Program-made: the position numbers and the translations under genes
Notes under the pieces: generated by a model
What the model was told of the DNA's origin: nothing
The model's database searches: none
Seen by the model: only the letters and a program-made list of their open reading frames with translations
In this document: piece after piece, positions 1 through 5,225 of the stretch
Layout of the letters: each line of letters begins with the position of its first letter
How positions within the stretch are numbered: position 1 is the stretch's first letter
DNA from: Cloacimonetes bacterium UBA6081
GTDB lineage: Bacteria > Cloacimonadota > Cloacimonadia > Cloacimonadales > Cloacimonadaceae
Direction: 5' to 3'
DNA: 13,680 nucleotides
Assembly: GCA_002428685.1 (NCBI GenBank)
Contig: DIXL01000127.1
Location: forward strand, 1-13,680

Positions 1-36
1 AATTGGGAGATAAGTGTAGAATGGGAGACGGTGAGA

Positions 37-68
37 ATGACTCCTTGGCTTAAGATGACTCCTTGGCT
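37..68 (+). repeat. 14-bp tandem direct repeat, possible upstream activating site
   Basis: The sequence ATGACTCCTTGGCT occurs twice, at 37-50 and 55-68, exact in both copies and separated by 4 bases (18-bp period). The copies lie about 220-250 bases upstream of the predicted sigma-54 transcript start. Bacterial enhancer-binding proteins often bind at such distances and often use repeated sites. The repeat is seen; the regulatory role is inference. The units are not palindromic, which counts somewhat against a classical dimeric activator site. Confidence 0.4.
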
Positions 69-145
69 AAAATATAAATTACTACTTTAAATCTGTCTTG
101 TAAATGGGGCAGATAAAATGGATTTGTGGTGTAAAAAGGACAGGC

Positions 146-178
146 ATGGCGATAAATAAGGAGGGAGATATGAGGTAA
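146..178 (+). other. Possible 10-codon leader ORF with nested minigene
   Basis: ATG at 146 follows AAAGGA (135-140) by 5 bases and reads MAINKEGDMR before TAA at 176-178. Nested in the same frame is AAGGAGG (158-164), then 5 bases, then ATG-AGG-TAA. Both ribosome-site spacings are good, but the ORF is too short to judge by coding bias and no promoter is evident. It would be transcribed only from a promoter other than the sigma-54 one, which lies downstream. Confidence 0.15.
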
Positions 179-251
179 TTTAACAAATTCTCGGCCTGAA
201 AGTCGTTGATAAATAGAGCCTTAAATGGAGTGAGAAATAATAATTTGGGCT

Positions 252-269
252 TTTGGCACGTTTGGCACG
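252..269 (+). repeat. Tandem 9-bp duplication of the -24 element
   Basis: TTTGGCACG occurs twice back to back, at 252-260 and 261-269. Only the second copy has a GC at the correct 10-base distance. The first has AC at the corresponding place (267-268), so it should not form a promoter itself. It could be a slippage duplication or an extra docking site for sigma-54. Confidence 0.8.
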
Positions 270-278
270 GCTATTGCA
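262..278 (+). promoter_or_regulatory. Sigma-54 (RpoN) -24/-12 promoter for the pilin gene
   Basis: TTGGCACGGCTATTGCA matches the sigma-54 consensus TGGCACG-N4-TTGCW at every defined position. The invariant GG (264-265) and GC (276-277) are exactly 10 bases apart. The start of transcription should fall about 12 bases after the GC, near 289, leaving a 5' leader of about 72 bases before the pilin ATG at 361. Sigma-54 control of the major pilin is established for pilA in Pseudomonas, Geobacter and Myxococcus relatives. Such a promoter needs an AAA+ enhancer-binding activator; none is encoded in this window. Confidence 0.92.
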
Positions 279-288
279 TTTATAGTAA

Positions 289-309
289 TTGTGTCCCACA
301 GGGATGCAA
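289..309 (+). promoter_or_regulatory. 5' leader stem-loop at the predicted transcript start
   Basis: Bases 289-297 (TTGTGTCCC) pair with 301-309 (GGGATGCAA) around an ACA loop. This gives a 9-bp stem with two G-U pairs, and its first base coincides with the transcript start predicted from the sigma-54 promoter. Stem-loops at the extreme 5' end are known to protect some mRNAs, such as ompA, from 5'-end-dependent decay. That role here is inference, though it would suit an abundantly made filament subunit. Confidence 0.5.
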
Positions 310-345
310 ACTTATAGAGTGATACCCCAAAAAAGAAATAACCCC

Positions 346-354
346 AAAAAGGAG
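346..354 (+). promoter_or_regulatory. Ribosome binding site that fixes the pilin start
   Basis: AAAAAGGAG ends 6 bases before ATG 361, an ideal spacing. An in-frame TTG at 289 would add 24 residues but lies at the predicted first transcribed base with no ribosome site, so the protein should start at 361. A 10-bp direct repeat ACCCCAAAAA (324-333 and 341-350) makes the leader just upstream A/C-rich and probably unstructured. Confidence 0.8.
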
Positions 355-360
355 ATTACA

Positions 361-792
361 ATGGGAACACAACAAATTCTTTTAATCGTACTGAGCGTTA
401 TCATCGTCGGCGTAGCAATCGCTGTCGGTATCAGCATGTTCAACAGCCAGGCTTACAATGCCAACAAGACCGCAATTGCGTCTGACGCACAAGCCTATGC
501 AGCCCAGGTTTTACAATACTGGAAAACCCCAGAATCCCAGGGTGGAGCCGGTGGCGTTGCAGCTAACATGACCACAACTGCTGTTACTGCCTATCTTGGC
601 TTAACTTCCCCCAATAACACCAACGAAAATGGTACCTATACTGTTACTTCCGCTGACGGAACCACAGTTGTGTTAACCGGTTTGGGCAAAGCCAATCGTA
701 ACGACATGAATCCCCAGATCATTACCACAATTACTCTTGCCACTGATACAGTTACTGCTGTAGCTTCTGACGAACCAGTAGGCTCGGTATAA
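361..792 (+). CDS. Major pilin-like filament subunit with no leader peptide
   Basis: The protein has 143 residues starting at ATG 361. It begins MGTQQILLIVLSVIIVG, with an uninterrupted hydrophobic helix at about residues 6-26, then a polar helical stretch (about 28-55) and a Thr/Ala/Asn/Gly-rich, probably beta-rich, C-terminal half. That layout (N-terminal hydrophobic helix, then a globular head), the strong sigma-54 promoter and the place directly before pilC and pilB point to the major structural subunit. It lacks a canonical prepilin leader and the G|FTLIE cleavage motif; Gln occupies position 5. If a prepilin peptidase acts at all, only Met-Gly could be removed. From memory, similar MGTQQ-starting proteins occur as uncharacterised proteins in FCB-group genomes; I could not check this. 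It has no cysteines. It could instead be a small membrane protein unrelated to pilins, but context argues for a pilin. Confidence 0.75.
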   Translation: MGTQQILLIVLSVIIVGVAIAVGISMFNSQAYNANKTAIASDAQAYAAQVLQYWKTPESQGGAGGVAANMTTTAVTAYLGLTSPNNTNENGTYTVTSADGTTVVLTGLGKANRNDMNPQIITTITLATDTVTAVASDEPVGSV

Positions 793-803
793 TTAGTCGC
801 GTT

Positions 804-830
804 TGAGCAATACACAAACTGCTCACTTTT
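804..830 (+). terminator. Weak stem-loop after the pilin gene, possible leaky terminator
   Basis: TGAGCA (804-809) pairs with TGCTCA (820-825) across a 10-base loop and is followed by CTTTT. The 6-bp stem and short T run make this at best a weak intrinsic terminator. It begins 11 bases after the pilin stop and would allow some read-through into pilC, giving more pilin than machinery transcript. Confidence 0.35.
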
Positions 831-831
831 A

Positions 832-865
832 CAAGATTGGTCAAGATTTATCTTGACCAATCTTG
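832..865. repeat. Perfect 16-bp inverted repeat
   Basis: CAAGATTGGTCAAGAT (832-847) and its exact reverse complement (850-865) flank two bases. In RNA this gives a stem of about 15 bp with a TTTA loop, directly downstream of the pilin gene. It has no T-tract on either side, so it is not a standard intrinsic terminator. Likely roles are a 3' end stabiliser of the pilin mRNA, a processing site separating pilin from the downstream transcript, or a dimeric protein-binding site. The repeat is seen; the roles are inference. Confidence 0.85.
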
Positions 866-1004
866 GCATGAGGGACAAATTGCACGGGAGGTGAAGGTTT
901 ATTAAGTTGTGGCATGTGAGCAGAGCTGGGGTAGAGAGGCTAAGATTGTTTTTTTATTTATAGTTAGAGACAGATTGGACTGGGGGTTTTATTAGGGGGC
1001 TGGA

Positions 1005-1047
1005 TTCCCGCCTCCGCGGGAACGACAAGGAAAAAGCGGGAACGACA
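1005..1047. repeat. Dispersed palindromic (REP/dRS3-like) element
   Basis: TTCCCGC (1005-1011) pairs with GCGGGAA (1016-1022) over a 4-base loop, and GCGGGAACGACA is repeated directly at 1016-1027 and 1036-1047 (20-bp period). Because of the second copy, the left arm has two alternative partners. The GC-rich content contrasts with the AT-rich surroundings. Read on the minus strand it translates to FPRRRESS, a phrase familiar from spurious ORFs over dispersed ATTCCCGC...GCGGGAAT repeats in many bacteria, of which neisserial dRS3 is one type. It ends about 40 bases before pilC. Copy number elsewhere in the genome was not checked. Confidence 0.7.
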
Positions 1048-1072
1048 GGCAGAAAAAGTTTAGATAAATTCA

Positions 1073-1080
1073 AAAGGGAG
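1073..1080 (+). promoter_or_regulatory. Ribosome binding site that decides the pilC start
   Basis: AAAGGGAG ends 5 bases before ATG 1086. A GTG at 1080 is in frame but overlaps this site, so ATG 1086 is the workable start. Confidence 0.75.
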
Positions 1081-1085
1081 TGCCC

Positions 1086-2426
1086 ATGACAAAAGAATAC
1101 CGGTTTAAAGGCTTTGGGCCTCAGGGTAAATTGGTTCAGGGAACCTTTATGGCAGAAAGCTCCAAGATTGCCAAAGGGAACTTGGCGCGGTTGGTAAATA
1201 AATACCATTTGCGCATTTCCACTTTTGAAGTGAAAAAGGACTGGCTTTATAAAGTCTATACTCCCGGAAAAAAGAAACCATTTGCCGGTCGTCAATCTGC
1301 CTATAGCAAAAAAGAGGTGGAAGTAGCCCTACGGAAAATGGGCTATAGTAAGTTCACCATCAATCCTGTGCTGTTTGATTTACCAACCAGGGTAGGTCTT
1401 GGTGATGTGATGATGTTTATCAAGCTATCCACCACCATGCTGCGTGATAGAATGAGCTTTGGCAAGATCTTGGAAATGTTAGCCGAAGAGCAGGAAAACC
1501 GCGGCTTCAAAGAAGCACTGCTGCAAATAGAAAGCCAGCTAAAAGGCGGAGCAGAAGGCAGAGAGGTGTTTAACCGCTATGCGCATGTGTTTGGAAAGTT
1601 TCCGGCATTCATGCTTGGTTTGGCCACCCGTAGCGGTAATATGGCAGAAGTTTTTGAAGCCACCAGCAAATTCATAGAGCGCGACATGGAGATTAAAAAG
1701 AACATCAAGAAAGCGTTGATCTCTCCCATGTTTGCCGTGTTAGCCACCATTGGTGCGGTGATGTATTATGTTATAGAAATCTTTCCCGCAACCGCAGAAA
1801 TGTTTTTAAAATACAATATGCCGCTACCTCCTTTAACCAAGGGAACCCTGGCACTAAGTGACTGGCTGGCAATATATTGGTGGGCGATAGCACTCATTGT
1901 GGCAGTTCCCATAGTAGCTATCTGGCGTTGGTGGGCTACGCCCAAAGGCAAGATTTGGAGAGACTCGCACCTAATTAAAATGCCCATGATCGGTCATTTA
2001 ATTCACAAGTCTTCCATAGAGATATATTTCCGGGTGTTTGGCACCATTTATGCCGGTGCTGGAGACAATATTGAAACTATTCGCACGGCCGCAGAAGCTT
2101 GCCGTAATGCCTGGATGGAAGACAGAATTAAGCGGGTAACCATCCCCCTGATGTTGCAGGAAGGTGAAGCCTTTGTCCCTGCTATGGAGGCTGCCGGAGT
2201 TTTTACCAGAACATCGCTTACAAGGTTGCGCACCGGACAGGAAACAGGTAATATTCTTCAGTCTGCGCAGCAAATAGCCACATACTATGAAGCCGAAACC
2301 ACTTATAAAATGAACAACATGATAGAGTATATTCAAACCATTGTGGGATTGTTTATTTCCATAGCTATAACTTTCTTAACTGTGGTATCGGCAGAGATTG
2401 CCACAATTTCGCCTCCCACTGCCTAA
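1086..2426 (+). CDS. pilC: PilC/GspF-family inner-membrane platform protein
   Basis: The 446-residue protein is the inner-membrane platform on which the filament is polymerised and which contacts the cytoplasmic ATPase rings. An N-terminal piece (about 5-50) has the GspF-like pattern of a short strand, a Gly turn (GPQGKLVQGT) and a helix. Two GspF/PilC domains follow at about 105-230 and 300-430. Membrane segments are at about 213-235, 260-285 and 416-438, the usual three for the family, and the length is near typical for PilC (about 400). The phrases RSGNMAEVFE and RTGQETGNILQSAQQIA are the two copies of the family's Gly-Glu-helix motif. pilB begins 9 bases after the stop in the same reading frame. 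GspF of a type II secretion system is the alternative; PilT in the same operon favours a pilus. Confidence 0.93.
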   Translation: MTKEYRFKGFGPQGKLVQGTFMAESSKIAKGNLARLVNKYHLRISTFEVKKDWLYKVYTPGKKKPFAGRQSAYSKKEVEVALRKMGYSKFTINPVLFDLPTRVGLGDVMMFIKLSTTMLRDRMSFGKILEMLAEEQENRGFKEALLQIESQLKGGAEGREVFNRYAHVFGKFPAFMLGLATRSGNMAEVFEATSKFIERDMEIKKNIKKALISPMFAVLATIGAVMYYVIEIFPATAEMFLKYNMPLPPLTKGTLALSDWLAIYWWAIALIVAVPIVAIWRWWATPKGKIWRDSHLIKMPMIGHLIHKSSIEIYFRVFGTIYAGAGDNIETIRTAAEACRNAWMEDRIKRVTIPLMLQEGEAFVPAMEAAGVFTRTSLTRLRTGQETGNILQSAQQIATYYEAETTYKMNNMIEYIQTIVGLFISIAITFLTVVSAEIATISPPTA

Positions 2427-2435
2427 ACAAACGCC

Positions 2436-4214
2436 ATGATTTTAAGTAAGTTTGCCCGCTATCTGATCGACAAAAACTACTTTGCAAGAGAGATGGTGGA
2501 AAATGCCACGCGCAAAATGATGGAATATGGTGAAAGCTCTGCCGGGGCTTTGGCGCGTGTGTTGGAAAGCGATTTTGCCGCACTTCATGACACTGTGTAT
2601 GAAGCACTTTCCAAGCACTATGCATTTCCCCAGTTTGATGTTGTTATGGAAGAGCTTACTCACCAGCAGATAGAGGCTTGTAAAGAACTATTGGGCAAAG
2701 TGCCTGACGAGCTGAAGAAAAAGCTGTTTTATCGCAAGATATTCCCCTTCTCACTGCAAAGCAAAGACCGTGATGCTCTCTTGGTGTTGGCTTCCGATCC
2801 CACAGATAAAATTATCCAGGAAATACCGGAACAGACCCCTTATAAACGCATAGAAGTCTATTGGGCACATCTGAAAACCATAGAAGACCTGATTGCCAAA
2901 ATTGCTCCACAAAGGAACGAGTTTTTACAGCTTTTGGAAGAAGCGGGGCAAGTGCTTTCTGATATTGATGATGGCAGCAGCGGGATGGATTTGAATGAGC
3001 AGGCTTTGGATGAAGAGATAAATAAAAGCCTGTTGGTGAACCTGTTTGAAGGTGCTCTAATTGAAGCTGTGCATTCTGATGCCAGCGATGTGCATATAAT
3101 ACCTGCCGGAAGAACCACTATTGATGTTCTGTTTAGAATAGATGGCAAATTGCAGCTTTGGCACCGCCAGGAAAGCACTCCTCCCGAAGCACTATCTGCC
3201 GTGGTGAAAGACCGCTCCATCGGGGTGGATAGATTTGAGCGCGACACCGCTCAGGATGGATTTGCCCAAAGGCTGATTGATGAGCATTTGATCCGTTTTA
3301 GAATCTCAATCATCCCCATTGTATCCTCGGAATTTGACCGCCGCTTTGAAAGCATCGTGATTCGTGTGATAGACGACCGCAAAGTGATTACCGATTTTCG
3401 CAAACTGGGCTTTCAAGCTCAGGCAGAACAGGAGTTTATAAAGTCTATCTCCACCTCCAAGGGTATTATAATTGTTACAGGTCCAACTGGTAGCGGTAAA
3501 TCCACCACTCTTATGGCAGCCTTGCACCATGTAATTAACCCAACCATAAATGTGCTTACCTGTGAAGACCCGGTGGAATACGTAATTCATGGAGCCAGGC
3601 AATTGAAAATTGGGCACAAAATGAGCTTTGATCAGGCCATTCGCTCAATTCTAAGGCATGATCCCGATGTGGTAATGGTGGGTGAGATTCGTGATAAGAT
3701 AACTGCGGACATAGCGGTTAAGCTTGCTAATACCGGCCATTTAACCTTTTCTACCCTGCATACAAACGATGCCCCTTCTGCCGTTAGCCGTCTTTATAAA
3801 ATGGGCATAGAAACTTTCCTATTGGCTTATTCCATCAATATCATTATTGCTCAGCGTTTGGTGCGCAAACTGTGTGTGCATTGCCGTCGTCCCCTTTCCA
3901 AAGAGCATTGGCCTGCCGCTTTACAAATTGGGTTAACCCAGGAAGAGTTGGAAAGCGGAACAATTTACGAGCCGGTTGGCTGCCCCAAATGTCATAATGG
4001 CTACAAGGGCAGAGTTAATATTGCCGAAGCCTTGTATTTTTACCCGGAAGTCCGTAACGAAATTGTAAAATCGATTAATGATATTGATGAAGAGCGCATA
4101 CGTGCCATCGCTGAAAAGCATGGAATGCTTTCGATGCGTCGCAGCGGTGTTGAACGCATGCGCGAAGGTCTTACCGATTTAACTGAAGTGCTGTATGCAT
4201 CTGCGGAGGATTAG
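2436..4214 (+). CDS. pilB: PilB/GspE-family filament assembly ATPase
   Basis: This 592-residue hexameric cytoplasmic ATPase should drive subunit addition at the PilC platform. Residues 1-150 form the helical N-terminal domain typical of GspE/PilB/MshE. The catalytic core is intact: Walker A GPTGSGKST (349-357), Asp box CEDPVEY (376-382), Walker B region HDPDVVMVGEIRD (408-420) with Glu417, and His box STLHTND (439-445). A tetracysteine zinc motif CVHC (480-483) and CPKC (516-519) marks assembly ATPases of the PilB/GspE type rather than PilT. The previous stop TAA is in frame three codons upstream, so the protein cannot start earlier. There is no Shine-Dalgarno sequence before ATG 2436, suggesting translation coupled to pilC. 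Its stop TAG directly abuts the next ATG. Confidence 0.95.
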   Translation: MILSKFARYLIDKNYFAREMVENATRKMMEYGESSAGALARVLESDFAALHDTVYEALSKHYAFPQFDVVMEELTHQQIEACKELLGKVPDELKKKLFYRKIFPFSLQSKDRDALLVLASDPTDKIIQEIPEQTPYKRIEVYWAHLKTIEDLIAKIAPQRNEFLQLLEEAGQVLSDIDDGSSGMDLNEQALDEEINKSLLVNLFEGALIEAVHSDASDVHIIPAGRTTIDVLFRIDGKLQLWHRQESTPPEALSAVVKDRSIGVDRFERDTAQDGFAQRLIDEHLIRFRISIIPIVSSEFDRRFESIVIRVIDDRKVITDFRKLGFQAQAEQEFIKSISTSKGIIIVTGPTGSGKSTTLMAALHHVINPTINVLTCEDPVEYVIHGARQLKIGHKMSFDQAIRSILRHDPDVVMVGEIRDKITADIAVKLANTGHLTFSTLHTNDAPSAVSRLYKMGIETFLLAYSINIIIAQRLVRKLCVHCRRPLSKEHWPAALQIGLTQEELESGTIYEPVGCPKCHNGYKGRVNIAEALYFYPEVRNEIVKSINDIDEERIRAIAEKHGMLSMRRSGVERMREGLTDLTEVLYASAED

Positions 4215-4643
4215 ATGAACATGATGGAAATGGTCCTGGCCTTATTTGCAGTGGTGTTTTTTACTGCAACATCTTCTATGTATAACCGCAGGGTGATGGA
4301 TCAAAACGATTATCTGATCAATGCCACCCAATATGTGCAAGCCACGCAGCTTTGCCATACTGTGCTGGATGAGGTGGATGCCAAGCTGTTTGCTAAAATG
4401 ATCTCTTTTTTCAGCGTAAAAACCACTTATGCCAATGTAAATCGAACCATTAATCTTAATTTTCCCGGAGACACATATCAACTGAACATTCAAACAGTGG
4501 ATTGTGATTCTTTGGGGGTTCCGCTTACTATTCCTGAGGTGAATAACATTTGGGTTCGTATAACGGTAACAGCTACAACTCAAGGTCTTAAAGTGCCTGT
4601 AACCATGCAAAGGGTTTATACAAAAACCCATTTGAATTTATAA
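4215..4643 (+). CDS. Leaderless minor pilin-like protein (PilV/GspI-like position)
   Basis: The 142-residue protein has a hydrophobic helix at about 6-20 after the N-terminus MNMMEMVLALFAVVFF, then a polar helix and a small beta-rich head with two cysteines (about 47 and 96). Mature type IV pilins have Glu at position 5 of FTLIE; here Glu is also residue 5, counted from the initiator Met. No leader can be added upstream, because the in-frame codon directly before ATG 4215 is the pilB stop TAG. GGAGGA (4205-4210) is 4 bases from ATG 4215 and supports this start; the ATGs at 4221 and 4224 are farther away. As first of three minor-pilin-like genes it occupies the place of a PilV/GspI-type initiation or tip subunit. 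Family membership rests on the N-terminus and context; the head is not recognised. Confidence 0.65.
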   Translation: MNMMEMVLALFAVVFFTATSSMYNRRVMDQNDYLINATQYVQATQLCHTVLDEVDAKLFAKMISFFSVKTTYANVNRTINLNFPGDTYQLNIQTVDCDSLGVPLTIPEVNNIWVRITVTATTQGLKVPVTMQRVYTKTHLNL

Positions 4644-5215
4644 TGTCTTTAATAATTGATCTCATCGGCGCAGCGGTTATCTGCGGAACCTTAATTATCA
4701 TGCTGATATCTTTCCAATTCCAGATGCAGGAAGCGGTGGACAGAGCATTATACACAATAAGTATGATAGATGTTATGGATCAGACAGCAACTAAGCTGAA
4801 CAGCGTTATTGCCTTGGCCGGAGTGGGCTTATCCCCGACCACGGCGGTTAAATATGCTACCCAGGATTCACTGGTATTTTATACTTTTTGGGATTTTCAG
4901 AACGATACGATAACAGGATCATCAAAGACCTTGTCCATAAAATTATCCAGCGTGCCCAGCCCCTATGGAACAGCAGTAGTGATCAGACAAGATGGGGTTC
5001 CGCTTAATGATCTGGGATATTTGTTCTGGATAAACGAACTTCAGTTTCGTTATTATACTAAGAATGATGCGCTTACAACCACTGTTTCCGCTGTCCGTAG
5101 TGCGGAAGTACGGATTTCTTTTTTTAGAAATCCCCCCAGAACCGGTGGGAAACCGATTATCACCAAACTGCAATTTAAGTGTTACTTTATGAACGCTTAT
5201 ATGCAAGGAGCATAA
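4643..5215 (+). CDS. Leaderless minor pilin-like protein (PilW/GspJ-like)
   Basis: The protein has 190 residues. ATG 4643 shares its A with the previous stop (TAATG) and no ribosome site is visible, so translation is probably coupled. It begins MSLIIDLIGAAVICGTLIIM, with a hydrophobic helix at about 7-24. If the initiator Met is removed, as expected before Ser, Asp falls at mature position 5, where pilins have Glu. The C-terminal half has the pattern of PilW/GspJ heads: a hydrophobic strand, LQFRYYTKND, then SAEVRISFF. PilW/GspJ proteins join the minor-pilin complex that primes assembly and caps the tip. No in-frame ATG, GTG or TTG lies between the upstream stop and 4643, so a longer leader-bearing form is not available. 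The family call is moderate. Confidence 0.65.
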   Translation: MSLIIDLIGAAVICGTLIIMLISFQFQMQEAVDRALYTISMIDVMDQTATKLNSVIALAGVGLSPTTAVKYATQDSLVFYTFWDFQNDTITGSSKTLSIKLSSVPSPYGTAVVIRQDGVPLNDLGYLFWINELQFRYYTKNDALTTTVSAVRSAEVRISFFRNPPRTGGKPIITKLQFKCYFMNAYMQGA

Positions 5216-5225
5216 GGAGAATAAA

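Larger units (their letters stand above)
1..261. other. Upstream non-coding region, no convincing gene
   Basis: I see no supported gene here. Frame 1 is open from the left edge to a TAA at 88-90 (29 codons), but this length is expected by chance in AT-rich DNA, and part of it is just the translated 14-bp repeat. A tiny ORF of 10 codons (146-178, MAINKEGDMR) has an AAAGGA upstream; inside it a second, perfect AAGGAGG precedes an ATG-AGG-TAA. It is unclear whether either is translated. The region lies upstream of the sigma-54 promoter and is a plausible place for an enhancer-binding protein to bind. Confidence 0.5.

Noticed and set aside
1..90. C-terminal end of an upstream gene in frame 1
   Set aside because: 29 open codons are expected by chance, and the last part is the direct repeat translated (MTPWLK twice). 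There is not enough to claim a gene.
289..360. TTG at 289 as an upstream start adding 24 residues to the pilin
   Set aside because: It is at the predicted first transcribed base, has no ribosome site, and the added residues do not resemble a prepilin leader. ATG 361 has an excellent ribosome site.
863..884. Second sigma-54-like sequence TTGGCATG ... TTGCA
   Set aside because: The GG and GC are 15 bases apart instead of the required 10, so it should not bind sigma-54 productively.
941..960. T-run (949-955) as an intrinsic terminator
   Set aside because: No stable stem-loop directly precedes it; only a 3-4 bp pairing can be drawn.
1080..1085. GTG 1080 as pilC start
   Set aside because: It overlaps the ribosome binding site; ATG 1086 is correctly spaced.
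954..1295. Minus-strand ORF with FPRRRESS
   Set aside because: It spans the palindromic repeat and overlaps the well-supported pilC gene. The peptide is a known artefact of such repeats.
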